Below are positions 36,756 through 45,706 of a stretch of 64,000 nucleotides of DNA, in pieces (within the stretch, counting starts at the first letter, position 1; each line of letters starts with the position of its first letter). The position numbers and the translations under genes were made by a program. The notes under the pieces are model-generated. The model was not told the DNA's origin and searched no databases. It was given only the letters and a program-made list of their open reading frames with translations. The stretch spans positions 1 through 64,000 of the forward strand of contig WGLX01000010.1 in assembly GCA_016125355.1 (NCBI GenBank). The letters run 5' to 3'. The stretch comes from Actinomycetales bacterium. Its GTDB lineage: Bacteria > Actinomycetota > Actinomycetes > S36-B12.

Positions 36756-38711
36756 GTGACTGCGTACCCGACCCTGCTCTCGCCGATCACGGTCGGGACG
36801 ATGCCGTTGCGCAACCGCGTGATGATGCCGCCGCATACCGCCCCGCTCGGCCCGCTGTGGGGAACAGGGGAGCAGGCGGCGCAGAACATCGCGTACATCC
36901 GCTCGCGGTGCGAGGCTGGCGTCGCCTGGGTCGTCAACATCACCGGGCACATCGACAACCTCTTCATTCCCGGCTTCACCCCTGTCGGCATCGGGGCGCG
37001 GACGAAGGGGTACTTCCGGCTGCCGGTGTTCCACGACCGCGTGCAGGCATACACCGAGGCGGTGCACGGGGCCGGCTCCTTCACGACGGTGCAGCTGGTG
37101 TCCCAGGGGGGCCTGCCCAATGCTCCCTCGGCGACCCTCAGCTCACCCGTGCTCAACAACATCCCGCACGTCCTCGACCGCGAGGAGATCCGCTGGTACA
37201 TCCACGAGTTCGCCTGGTCGGCGGAGGCATCGCAGCGGGCCGGCGCCGACGGCGTCGACCTGCACCTGAACCATGACGACCTGATGGAGTGGTTCCTCTC
37301 GCCCCTCGCCAACAAGCGTGACGACGAGTACGGCGGATCCCTCGAGAACCGGATGCGCTTCGTCACCGAGATCATCCGCGAGATCCGCGAACGCTGCGGG
37401 GACGACTACACGGTCGGGGTCCGCCTCAACATGTTCGAGGAGGCGACCGGCGGCTACGACCTTGCCGAGGGGATCGAGATCGCGCAGCGCCTCGAGGCGA
37501 CGGGGATGGTGGACTACCTGAGCCTGGTGGCGGGCAGCAACTGGGGCAATCCGTCGTACATCCAGTCCCACGTGTACCCGCCTGCCGCCTGGGCGGAGAT
37601 GTCGGGGGAGTTCGTCAAGGCGGTCGACCTGCCGATCGCGTACGCCGGTCGGGTGACCACTCCCGAGGTGGCCGAGCAGGTCCTCGCCGCGGGGCACGCC
37701 CACGTCGTCGGCGTCGCCCGTGGCCTCCTGGCCGACGGGGAGTGGGTTCGGAAGGCCGAGGAGGGCCGGGCCGAGGACATCCGGCCCTGCACAGGCTGCA
37801 ACGACTGCATCAGCAGTGTCGTCGTCGAGCGCACGGCGTACGCGTGCGCGGTCAACCCGCACGCGGGCACGGAGAGCACCGTCACGTGGCCGGTGCCCGC
37901 GGCCGCCCCGCGCACGGTGGTCGTGGTCGGCGGAGGGCCGGCGGGCATGGAGGTCGCGGCACTCGCTGCTGAGCGGGGCAACACCGTGGAGATCTGGGAG
38001 GCGACCGACCGTCTGGGCGGACTGCTGCGCACCGCCACTGCGGCGCCGACCTACGAGGGCTTCGCCACGTTCCTGGACTGGCAGGAGCGGCGGCTCGCGA
38101 CGGCCGGCGTGACTGTCCGCCTCGGCGTGACGGCGGATGCCGAGTCACTCCTCGAGAGCGGTGCCGACACGATCGTGGTGGCAGCAGGGACCCGCGCCCG
38201 GAGGCCGGGTATCGACGGGGACGACCTGCCCTTCGTCTATGACGTGCGCGACGTGCTCGGCGGACGCGCGGTCGTCGGTAACCGAGTCGTGGTCATCGCC
38301 CAGGACGATCACATGGCTCCGCTGGCCGTCGCCGATCACCTGGCGCAGCGCGGGCATGCGGTCACCGTCGTCTACTCGACGCTCGGTCCGGCCCCACTGC
38401 TCAGCAGGTACGCGATCGGCGGCATCCTGGCCCGGCTGGAGGAGGCCGGGGTGGAGATCCGCACCTCGGAGCAGGTGGCCGCGATCGAGTCCGGCGTGGT
38501 GCACGTCCGCAAGGTCTACTCGAAACTGCCGGACCTGATCGAGGGCGTCGACTCCGTCGTGCTCGCCTGCGGAGGGGTGCCGCAGGGCGAGCTGCTCACG
38601 CAGTTGAGAGGACGGCACGCGGACGTGCACGTCGTCGGGGACGCGTTCGCGCCGCGGCGGCAGATCTACGCGACCCGAGAGGCATATGCCCTCGTGACGT
38701 CCTGGTCCTGA
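36756..38711 (+). CDS. Old-yellow-enzyme/2,4-dienoyl-CoA-reductase-type flavoprotein (FadH-like)
   Basis: 651 residues. The N-terminal TIM barrel binds FMN (LLSPITVGTMPLRNRVMMPP, then DGVDLHLNHDDLMEWFLSPL). A 4Fe-4S site follows: CTGCNDC plus the Cys in AYACAVNP. The C-terminal half has an FAD/NADPH fold, VVVVGGGPAGMEVAALAAER. This is the layout of bacterial 2,4-dienoyl-CoA reductase, trimethylamine dehydrogenase and similar enzymes. The barrel Tyr/His pair of FadH is not clearly kept (LNHDDLM in place of xxHGYL), so the substrate is open. The start is GTG with GGAGG 4 nt upstream. Confidence 0.88.
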   Translation: MTAYPTLLSPITVGTMPLRNRVMMPPHTAPLGPLWGTGEQAAQNIAYIRSRCEAGVAWVVNITGHIDNLFIPGFTPVGIGARTKGYFRLPVFHDRVQAYTEAVHGAGSFTTVQLVSQGGLPNAPSATLSSPVLNNIPHVLDREEIRWYIHEFAWSAEASQRAGADGVDLHLNHDDLMEWFLSPLANKRDDEYGGSLENRMRFVTEIIREIRERCGDDYTVGVRLNMFEEATGGYDLAEGIEIAQRLEATGMVDYLSLVAGSNWGNPSYIQSHVYPPAAWAEMSGEFVKAVDLPIAYAGRVTTPEVAEQVLAAGHAHVVGVARGLLADGEWVRKAEEGRAEDIRPCTGCNDCISSVVVERTAYACAVNPHAGTESTVTWPVPAAAPRTVVVVGGGPAGMEVAALAAERGNTVEIWEATDRLGGLLRTATAAPTYEGFATFLDWQERRLATAGVTVRLGVTADAESLLESGADTIVVAAGTRARRPGIDGDDLPFVYDVRDVLGGRAVVGNRVVVIAQDDHMAPLAVADHLAQRGHAVTVVYSTLGPAPLLSRYAIGGILARLEEAGVEIRTSEQVAAIESGVVHVRKVYSKLPDLIEGVDSVVLACGGVPQGELLTQLRGRHADVHVVGDAFAPRRQIYATREAYALVTSWS

Positions 38712-38735
38712 CGACGACCTGGTGACAGAGCGGCG

Positions 38736-41162
38736 TTACTGAGGCAGATACTGCTCCGCGGGGCCGGGGCGCCCGAGGTGCCAGCCCTGGCCGACCTCGA
38801 AACCCGCAGCGGCCAGTCGCTCGACCATGGCCTCGTCCTCCAAGCCCTCGACGAGGCTGGTGATGCCCATGCTTCTGGCGAGGGCGGCCATGCCCTCGGC
38901 CAGGTCGCGGGCGCTCGGGGATTCCATGGCCGCCAGGGCGTATTCGCGATCGAGCTTGATCGTGCTGACCGGGAGGGTGCGCAGGTGCGCGATCGACGAG
39001 TAGCCGGCGCCGAAGTCATCGAGATAGAGCCGACAGCCTGCCCCGGCCAGCTGTTCGAGTTGGAAGACGGCGTGTGGTGTGAGCTGCGCGGCAACCGTCT
39101 CCGTGATCTCGATCCCCAGCCTCACGTCGGGATCCCGGGAGAGATCCAGGGCGAGCTCGACGAACCCCGCGAGAGACGACTCCGAGGCGATCTGGCGTCC
39201 CGACAGGTTGACCGACACCTCGACCCGACCGTGCCAGCGGCGGCAATGCTCCGCCGCGGCCCGGAGCGCCGACTCGCCGATCCAGGAGATGACGTCGAGG
39301 TCGTGCTCCGCCGACGCGATGAACGCGCCAGCCGGGATCAGGCCGCGGACCGGATGGTGCCAGCGGACCAGCGTCTCGAACCCGACGATCGTCCGGGTGC
39401 CCAGGGCCACCAGCGGTTGGAACCAGAACACCACCGCGGAGTCGGTATTACCGGACCTCGTGACACTGCGCAGGTCCTGGAGCAGTTCCAGCATCTCGGC
39501 GGCCTCCGTGCGCATGCCGGCGCCGTAGTCCCCAACGTGTCCGGGGCCGACCTCCTTCGCGGCGGCGAGGGCGGCCAGCGCCTCGTTGACCGCGGAGTCA
39601 TCTCCTTCCCCCCGCGGAGTCGTGACACCGGCGCAGGCGGTCACGCGAACCCGTTCGTCCGTCAGATCCGCCCCGCCTATGTGCGCGACGAGGCGCGTTG
39701 CGACATCGGTTCCGTTCGACGCCGACAGGGGTGGGGTGACCAGGAGGAAGACGTCGCCGTACAGCCTGCCGATCAGGGTGCCTGGCGGCGCCGCTTCATC
39801 GAGGAGATCCGCGAGCGCGCGCAGGACGGCATCGGCCGCCTCTGCTCCAAGGGCTTCGTTGATGAATCGGAAGTTGTCGATGTCGATGGCCACCACCGTC
39901 CCTGGGGAGCCCGCGCGCTCGCCTTGGTGCACCTGCTCGAGAATCGCCTGCCTGGAGAGGCAACCGGTGAGGCTGTCATGGCTCGCGCGCCACTGCAGCT
40001 CCTCACTGAGGCGTTGGGCGTCGGTCCTGTCGATGAGCTGCAGAACCAGGGTCTGCGGATCCTGGGTCGGGGTGACGAGGATGTCGGCCCAGACCTGTCG
40101 CCCGTCGGGGCGGACGAACGGCAGCCGGGCAGAGACGGCGCCCGCCATGCTGGGGCTGAGGGACGCATTCAATTCCGTCCACGGAGTGCCGACGAGGCTC
40201 GATGCTCCTACCCCCAGGAATCGGCATAGTGACGGGTTCGCGACGCGAATGAGCCCGTCCCGATCGACCACGGCGAATCCGACATCGGACTCGGACGTGA
40301 GGGAATGGAAGGCTGCCTCCGCGCCCAGCGCGCCGAGCTGCCGAGCCCGCTCGCGTTCCCGCCTCAGTGCGAGGATCAGGGAGCCCACCATCACTCCGGC
40401 GAAGACCAGCAGCTGCAGGATCACGATCACGGTCGTGGTGACCCGCGGGGCGGCGGAGCCCCGGAGCTCCCCCTCGAGGAGCCAGGCGAGCGACCACGAC
40501 GCCACGACGGCCAGGAGACCGAGGACAGTGAAGGGGAGCGCACCGCTGCCGCCAAGCGGGCCGAGCGGCGGCCGGGCAGGTCTCGCGGCGATGACCGCGA
40601 TGGCAAGGAGGAGCGTGATGACGGCACTGCCCACGGGGATGCTCGCAGCGTAGACCGGGTCACCAGCACTCGTCGTCGGAGCCTGCCTCAGGAGGGCGAG
40701 TGCAGGAACGAGGGTCGAGCTCAGGGCTGCCGCTGCGCCCACGATCGCCGCGCGTTCGGGCCGGCAGTCGAGGGCATAGGTCGCCCACGCCAGCAGGAAG
40801 GTGCAGGCCGCCGTGTAGGGGCTGGGCAGGGGCACCGCCTGTGCGGGCAGGCCGAACAGGTACGTCACGAGGAGGGCGATCGACGTGCCCCCCACGAGGA
40901 GCGCGAGGGCCGAGGCAATCCGTCGCCCCAGGGTGAGGGGACGCAGCCAGATCTTCATGAGCAGCGCCGCGCAGAGGACGAGGACGAGGACCCCCGAAAC
41001 GGGAGGGATGTCGTCACGCAAGGTCGTGATGGCGGAGACCAGCGAGACAACCAGCGCGAGCGTCGTGCTCAGGGCCCGCCACTGCAGGCCGCCGGACTGC
41101 AGGTTCCCGACAGGGTCGGCGTCGTGGCTGGGACGTGCGGAAAGAGAGAGTCCGACTGTCAT
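38736..41162 (-). CDS. Membrane PAS-GGDEF-EAL protein, cyclase half degenerate
   Basis: 808 residues. About eight membrane helices in the first 270 residues are followed by a PAS domain (SDVGFAVVDRDGLIRVANPS). The GGDEF domain has its core motif changed to GRLYGDVFLLV, so cyclase activity is unlikely. The EAL domain is complete: ETL for EAL (VGFETLVRW), VNLSGRQ, EITET, LDDFGAGYSS, KLDRE, EGLED and GQGWHLG. It is therefore probably a cyclic-di-GMP phosphodiesterase, perhaps GTP-regulated. It is convergent with the flavoprotein gene. Confidence 0.9.
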   Translation of the reverse strand: MTVGLSLSARPSHDADPVGNLQSGGLQWRALSTTLALVVSLVSAITTLRDDIPPVSGVLVLVLCAALLMKIWLRPLTLGRRIASALALLVGGTSIALLVTYLFGLPAQAVPLPSPYTAACTFLLAWATYALDCRPERAAIVGAAAALSSTLVPALALLRQAPTTSAGDPVYAASIPVGSAVITLLLAIAVIAARPARPPLGPLGGSGALPFTVLGLLAVVASWSLAWLLEGELRGSAAPRVTTTVIVILQLLVFAGVMVGSLILALRRERERARQLGALGAEAAFHSLTSESDVGFAVVDRDGLIRVANPSLCRFLGVGASSLVGTPWTELNASLSPSMAGAVSARLPFVRPDGRQVWADILVTPTQDPQTLVLQLIDRTDAQRLSEELQWRASHDSLTGCLSRQAILEQVHQGERAGSPGTVVAIDIDNFRFINEALGAEAADAVLRALADLLDEAAPPGTLIGRLYGDVFLLVTPPLSASNGTDVATRLVAHIGGADLTDERVRVTACAGVTTPRGEGDDSAVNEALAALAAAKEVGPGHVGDYGAGMRTEAAEMLELLQDLRSVTRSGNTDSAVVFWFQPLVALGTRTIVGFETLVRWHHPVRGLIPAGAFIASAEHDLDVISWIGESALRAAAEHCRRWHGRVEVSVNLSGRQIASESSLAGFVELALDLSRDPDVRLGIEITETVAAQLTPHAVFQLEQLAGAGCRLYLDDFGAGYSSIAHLRTLPVSTIKLDREYALAAMESPSARDLAEGMAALARSMGITSLVEGLEDEAMVERLAAAGFEVGQGWHLGRPGPAEQYLPQ

Positions 41163-41247
41163 GGCGACCTCTCAGGGGGCACACCGGGGCGCGCCGACCA
41201 CCTCGCCGCGCGATCTCAGTGTAGGAGCGGCGGGCTACCGTTGCCGC

Positions 41248-42393
41248 ATGACCATCGTGCTCCAGCCCGCTCGGATCGACGTTCCGCTGGACGTGATCGA
41301 CGACCTCCGCCAGCGCTTGTCGCGGACGCGGTGGTTCGACGCCTTCGACGCCGGCTGGGACTTCGGTGCGGATATCGACTACATCCGCGGGCTTGCCGAC
41401 CAGTGGGCGTCCCACTTCGATTGGTATGCCGTGCAGGATCGCTTCAACGCGTTCGAGCAGGTCGAGGCGGTCGTCGATGGCCAGAGGATCCATGCCTTCC
41501 ACAAGCGGTCGCCCCGACCCGACGCGACCCCCCTGCTCCTCGTGCACGGGTGGCCCGGGTCGGTCATCGAGTTCATCGACTGCATCGGGCCGCTGTCCGA
41601 TCCGGATGCCCACGGTGCACCTGGCGCTCCCGCCTTCCACGTCGTCTGCCCGTCCATCCCCGGCTACGGCTTCTCCGGGCCGACCCGCGGACGGGGGTGG
41701 AACGGTCGACGCATCTCGGGTGCCTTCGCTGACCTCATGGAGGCCCTCGGCTACCCCTCCTACGCCGGCGCAGGAGGTGACTGGGGAGCCAACCTGCTCA
41801 CCGACCTGGCGCGGTCCGACCGCCGGGCCGCCCTGACGGGCCTGCACCTCACCATGCCCACGGGGCTTCCTCCCGCGCCGGGCGAGGTCGAGGAGCTGAC
41901 AGACTTCGAGCGCGCATCGCTGGCGCACTGGGACCATGCCGTCGCCACCGGCCGCGTCGAGCACGTGCAGATGAATGCGCACCGCCCGCACACCTACGCG
42001 CTGGCCATGAATGACTCGCCGGCCGGCCTTCTCGCGTGGCTGGTCGACATGTGCCGTTCGTTCACCGCCTACGAGGGGGACGTCGAGACGGCCCTGAGCC
42101 GCGATCAACTGCTGGCCAACGCGACCATCTACTGGGTGACGCAGACCATCCCATCGGCCATGCGGCTGTACTGGGAGTGGGCCCGCCAGAAGGCCGCCGA
42201 TCCGCATCCCCCCTACGTGACCGTCCCGGTGTCGGTGTCGATCTTCCCCCACGACATCCGCCGCTGGCCGAGATCATGGGCCGAGCGGGCGCTCAACATC
42301 GTCGACTGGGAGGTGCTTCCGGCTGGTGGGCACTTCGGATCGTGGGAGCAGCCCGAACTGTTCGTGGACGCCGTGCGGCGGGCACTGGCGTGA
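41248..42393 (+). CDS. Epoxide hydrolase (alpha/beta hydrolase, EHN domain)
   Basis: 381 residues. The N-terminal epoxide-hydrolase domain (VPLDVIDDLRQRLSRTRWFD) precedes the core with HGWPGSVIEFID, the nucleophile Asp in GAGGDWGANLL (about 178) and the final catalytic His in LPAGGHFGSWEQPEL. It resembles microsomal-type epoxide hydrolases. The ATG at 41248 starts the family N terminus. The stop overlaps the SpoU methyltransferase gene by GTGA. Confidence 0.9.
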   Translation: MTIVLQPARIDVPLDVIDDLRQRLSRTRWFDAFDAGWDFGADIDYIRGLADQWASHFDWYAVQDRFNAFEQVEAVVDGQRIHAFHKRSPRPDATPLLLVHGWPGSVIEFIDCIGPLSDPDAHGAPGAPAFHVVCPSIPGYGFSGPTRGRGWNGRRISGAFADLMEALGYPSYAGAGGDWGANLLTDLARSDRRAALTGLHLTMPTGLPPAPGEVEELTDFERASLAHWDHAVATGRVEHVQMNAHRPHTYALAMNDSPAGLLAWLVDMCRSFTAYEGDVETALSRDQLLANATIYWVTQTIPSAMRLYWEWARQKAADPHPPYVTVPVSVSIFPHDIRRWPRSWAERALNIVDWEVLPAGGHFGSWEQPELFVDAVRRALA

Positions 42394-43205
42394 CCCTCAT
42401 CCCGGTCACGGATCCGGCGGACCCGAGGCTGGTCGACTACACCGACCTCACGGACGTCGCCCTCCGCTCGCGTCGTGAGCCCGACGAGGGCCTCTACATG
42501 GCCGAGAGTGCCGAGGTCATCGGACGTGCCCTCGACGCCGGTCACCGACCCCGGTCGATCCTCATGGAGGAGCGGTGGGTGGAGCCGCTGTCGGGCCTCA
42601 TCGAACGCGCGGAGTCGGCAGCCGGCGGGTCGCTGCCGGTCTATGTCGCTCCGCCGCCCATCGTTCACGGGATCACCGGCTTCCGGATGCATCGGGGAGC
42701 GCTGGCCGCCATGCAGAGGCCGGGGCTGCCGGCCGTCGGCGCCCTCCTCGTGGTGCCCGGGCGCCGCCGGCTGGTCATCCTCGAGGACATCGTGGACCAC
42801 ACCAACGTGGGGGCGATCATCCGATCGGTCGCCGCGCTCGGCGGCGACGCGATTCTGGTGACGCCGCGATGCGCGGACCCTCTGTATCGCCGATCGGTAC
42901 GTGTGTCGATGGGCACGGTGTTCCAGGTGCCGTGGACGCGGATCGATCCGTGGCCGGCCGGGGCGCAGACGCTCCGTGAGCACGGCTTCACCGTCGCGGC
43001 GCTGGCCCTGAGCGACGACGCGGTGCCCCTCGACACCTTCGAGGCACCGGAGCGGCTGGCACTTGTGCTGGGCACCGAGGGTCACGGTCTCTCGGCGGCG
43101 ACTGTGGCGGCAACAGACGTGGTCGTGCGCATCCCCATGTCCGGGGGAGTGGACTCCCTCAACGTGGCGGCCGCGGCGGCCGTCGCGCTCTGGGCCGTTC
43201 GCTGA
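42390..43205 (+). CDS. SpoU/TrmH-family RNA 2'-O-methyltransferase
   Basis: 271 residues from GTG at 42390. The N-terminal substrate-binding domain contains EGLYMAESAEVIGRALDAGH. The SPOUT domain has motif 1 LEDIVDHTNVGAIIRSVAALG, motif 2 LALVLGTEGHGLS and motif 3 IPMSGGVDSLNVAAAAAVAL, which forms the trefoil knot that binds SAM. The target could be tRNA or 23S rRNA. Co-transcribed with the epoxide hydrolase by overlap; the functional link is unclear. Confidence 0.92.
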   Translation: MTLIPVTDPADPRLVDYTDLTDVALRSRREPDEGLYMAESAEVIGRALDAGHRPRSILMEERWVEPLSGLIERAESAAGGSLPVYVAPPPIVHGITGFRMHRGALAAMQRPGLPAVGALLVVPGRRRLVILEDIVDHTNVGAIIRSVAALGGDAILVTPRCADPLYRRSVRVSMGTVFQVPWTRIDPWPAGAQTLREHGFTVAALALSDDAVPLDTFEAPERLALVLGTEGHGLSAATVAATDVVVRIPMSGGVDSLNVAAAAAVALWAVR

Positions 43206-43213
43206 GGGCCCCC

Positions 43214-44452
43214 TCAGCTCAGGAGCCAGTCCAGCATGCGATTGCGGAATCGGCCGGTCGGGTCCTTGCTGCCCACCAGGGCGGCGAAGTCATCGAAGCG
43301 GGGGTAGCGCTGCCGGACGGACTCCGCGGAGGCGGAGAAGAGCTTCCCCCAGTGGGGTCGACCGCCGCGCGGCGCCAGTACCTCGTCGAGTGCCGGGAGC
43401 AGGTCGAGCACCTCGGGGCGGCGCTGCCAGGTGAAGTGCAGGCCGACCGTCGCGCGCCCGGAGGCGCCGCTGAGCCACAGATCGTCAGCGGCCATGGTGC
43501 GGATCTCGCACACGAGCAGCAGCTCGCGGATCCGGGGTGCGAGGGCCTCGAGGTCGCGGAGGCCCGCGACAGCCTGGTCCCGAGGCACGAGGTACTCGGT
43601 CTGCAGCTCGTCGCCGGAACTGGGCGTGTGGTCGAGACGGAAGTGCGGGAGCCGCTCGTGCCATGGGCCCGGGGTGCCGAGCTGCCTCGTGCAGTTGGCC
43701 GGGTCCGCGCCGGGCACCGGGTTCTCGTTCGTCAGGGCCGGCGTGCCGTCGAGGAAGCTGGTGGCCGTCCACGGGCCGTCGGTGTCGAGCCGGCGCTTCA
43801 GCCACGCGCGACCGGTGAGCGAGGGCTCCCAGGTCGTGAACACGCTCACGCTGTAGGCCGAGCCGAAGGCCACGTCGAAGTCCGCCAGGAGCGCCTCGTG
43901 GCTCACGCCATCGAACACGTACTGGCCGACCTCGAAAGCCGGCTCGATCACCAGGTCCACCTCAGTGACGATGCCGAGCGCGCCCAGGCCGACCACCTCG
44001 CCAGCGAGGTCGGCGTCACGGACGTCCTCGATCGAGCCGTCGGCGCGCAACGTACGGAGCCCGCGCACCAGGGCGGACAGCGTGGCGTTCCGATCGCCGG
44101 AGCCGTGAGTGCCCGTCGCCACGGTCCCGGCGACACCGATGTGTCCGAGCGAGGCGAGGTTGGCCACCGCCCAGCCGCCGTCATTGAGCTGCCGGGCGGC
44201 CTGGCCGAACCGCATGCCGGCCGAGATCCGGGCGATCCGGGCCTCGCCGTCGACCTCCACGCGCTGGGGCATCTCCGCCAGGGAGACCTGCACGCCGTCC
44301 GTGTCGGCCACGTCGTTGAAGGAGTGACCGGTTCCGACGGCGTGCAGCCGTGGCGTCGACGCCACAAGGCGGCGGAGCTCGTCCTCGCTGCGCGGGTTCT
44401 CGCAGCGCTCCGCCGCGAAGGCGACATGCCCCGACCAGTTGGTCCTCATCAT
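43214..44452 (-). CDS. FAD-dependent alditol/xylitol oxidase-like enzyme
   Basis: 412 residues. The FAD domain has AVGTGHSFNDVADTDG (the His is the likely covalent FAD link), then SLGHIGVAGTVATGTHGSGD and LGALGIVTEVDLVI. The C-terminal part ends RPHWGKLFSASAES, typical of the sugar-alcohol and lactone oxidases (alditol oxidase, gulonolactone oxidase). It oxidises a polyol with O2 to give H2O2. The second gene of a minus-strand pair with the glycosyltransferase gene upstream (ATGA overlap at 44449-44452). Confidence 0.87.
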   Translation of the reverse strand: MMRTNWSGHVAFAAERCENPRSEDELRRLVASTPRLHAVGTGHSFNDVADTDGVQVSLAEMPQRVEVDGEARIARISAGMRFGQAARQLNDGGWAVANLASLGHIGVAGTVATGTHGSGDRNATLSALVRGLRTLRADGSIEDVRDADLAGEVVGLGALGIVTEVDLVIEPAFEVGQYVFDGVSHEALLADFDVAFGSAYSVSVFTTWEPSLTGRAWLKRRLDTDGPWTATSFLDGTPALTNENPVPGADPANCTRQLGTPGPWHERLPHFRLDHTPSSGDELQTEYLVPRDQAVAGLRDLEALAPRIRELLLVCEIRTMAADDLWLSGASGRATVGLHFTWQRRPEVLDLLPALDEVLAPRGGRPHWGKLFSASAESVRQRYPRFDDFAALVGSKDPTGRFRNRMLDWLLS

Positions 44453-45606
44453 GCGGTCACCTCCGGGCTGCTGGCGCGGAAGATGCGGACCAGCGCCACC
44501 ACGGTAGCCGCGAGGAGCAGGAGGATCCGCGCGGCCTGGATGACCGCCGTGATCGGGTCACCGGTCGACAGCTGGGTGGCGGTCCACGGGTAGACGACCT
44601 GCGTGAGCACCGACATGACGATGATCAGGACAACCACGAGGCCCATGCGGGAGCGCCGTGCCAGGAGGGCCACGGCCGCGAGCCCGATCAGCCACACGTT
44701 GTACTGGGGGGAGTTCACCCGGCTGGTGGCCAGGGAGACCAGGAGCACGGCCAGGGCCACATCGCCCGGGAGGGCCGACTCGAGCCGACCGGAAAGGCGT
44801 CCCCACACGAGTCCGGCGAAGGCGAGCAGGCCCACGCCGGAGACGACGAGTCCCACGATCTCCGTGCCGGCCATCTGCACCTGGATCGAGCCGTACTCGT
44901 AGCCGTAGGCGACTGGGCCGCCGAAGGCCGCCCACAGCACGTACGGCAGGGCACCTACGGACTCGATCTGAAGGCCGCGAGCACCCTGGTTGCCGAGGAA
45001 GGACAGGCTGCCGGTCGTCAGGAGCGCGAAACCGGCCAGGCCGACCAGGGCTGTCGCCACGAGGGCCGCAAGTCCTCGGGGGAGCGCCTTCCGCGGAAGC
45101 GCGAGGAGCATGAGGGCGGGCCAGACCTTCGTGAGGGCCCCGATGCCTGCGAGGGCACCGGAACGCAGCGGACGGGCCACGGTGAGGACGGCCAGGGCGG
45201 CGAAAAGGGTCGGAACCGTGTCGAACCGGACCATCATGATCGGCCCGACGACCAGGCCGGCCAGCGCCCACAGCCACAGTCCCCGCCACGAGGTGTCGTG
45301 GCTGCGGTGGTGAGCGAGGATCAGGGCGCCCATGAGAGCGGCGTCCACCAGGAGGATCAGCAGGGTGAAGCCCCAGCGGGGGTCGAGGGGCAGCGCCGAG
45401 AGGGCCATGAACAGGGGAGCGATGCCGGGTGGGTACTGCCAGGTGGGATCTCCCGCGGGGAAGGTGCCGCTGCCCAGCAGGCCGGCCCACGAGCGATAGA
45501 TATCGACGTCATTCAGCATCCACGGCGTCAAATCGACCGATACCACAGCTATGACCCGCGTCGAGAGCCACGCGAGTGCTACTGCCGCGTACGCCTCGGC
45601 GGGCAC
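44449..45606 (-). CDS. GT87-like polyprenol-phosphate mannosyltransferase, membrane protein
   Basis: 385 residues from GTG at 45606. About ten hydrophobic segments. The conserved early loop DVDIYRSWAGLLGSG, the YPPG-type motif WQYPPGIAPLFM, the loop FDTVPTLFAALAV and GIGALTKVWPALMLLALP fit the actinobacterial GT-C mannosyltransferases (DUF2029/GT87) that build lipoglycans. The frame is open for another 500 bp, but those residues are antisense to the c-di-GMP gene and not membrane-like. The start is uncertain by a few codons. The stop overlaps the oxidase start. Confidence 0.8.
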   Translation of the reverse strand: MPAEAYAAVALAWLSTRVIAVVSVDLTPWMLNDVDIYRSWAGLLGSGTFPAGDPTWQYPPGIAPLFMALSALPLDPRWGFTLLILLVDAALMGALILAHHRSHDTSWRGLWLWALAGLVVGPIMMVRFDTVPTLFAALAVLTVARPLRSGALAGIGALTKVWPALMLLALPRKALPRGLAALVATALVGLAGFALLTTGSLSFLGNQGARGLQIESVGALPYVLWAAFGGPVAYGYEYGSIQVQMAGTEIVGLVVSGVGLLAFAGLVWGRLSGRLESALPGDVALAVLLVSLATSRVNSPQYNVWLIGLAAVALLARRSRMGLVVVLIIVMSVLTQVVYPWTATQLSTGDPITAVIQAARILLLLAATVVALVRIFRASSPEVTA

Positions 45607-45706
45607 GCGTGCCTCGGACGCGGACCGAGCGACTGCGGGCAACGGGGGTGACACGGCACTGTCTCCGGGGGTCGGGAGCGACGAGCATAGTGAGGGTTCG
45701 GCAGCC

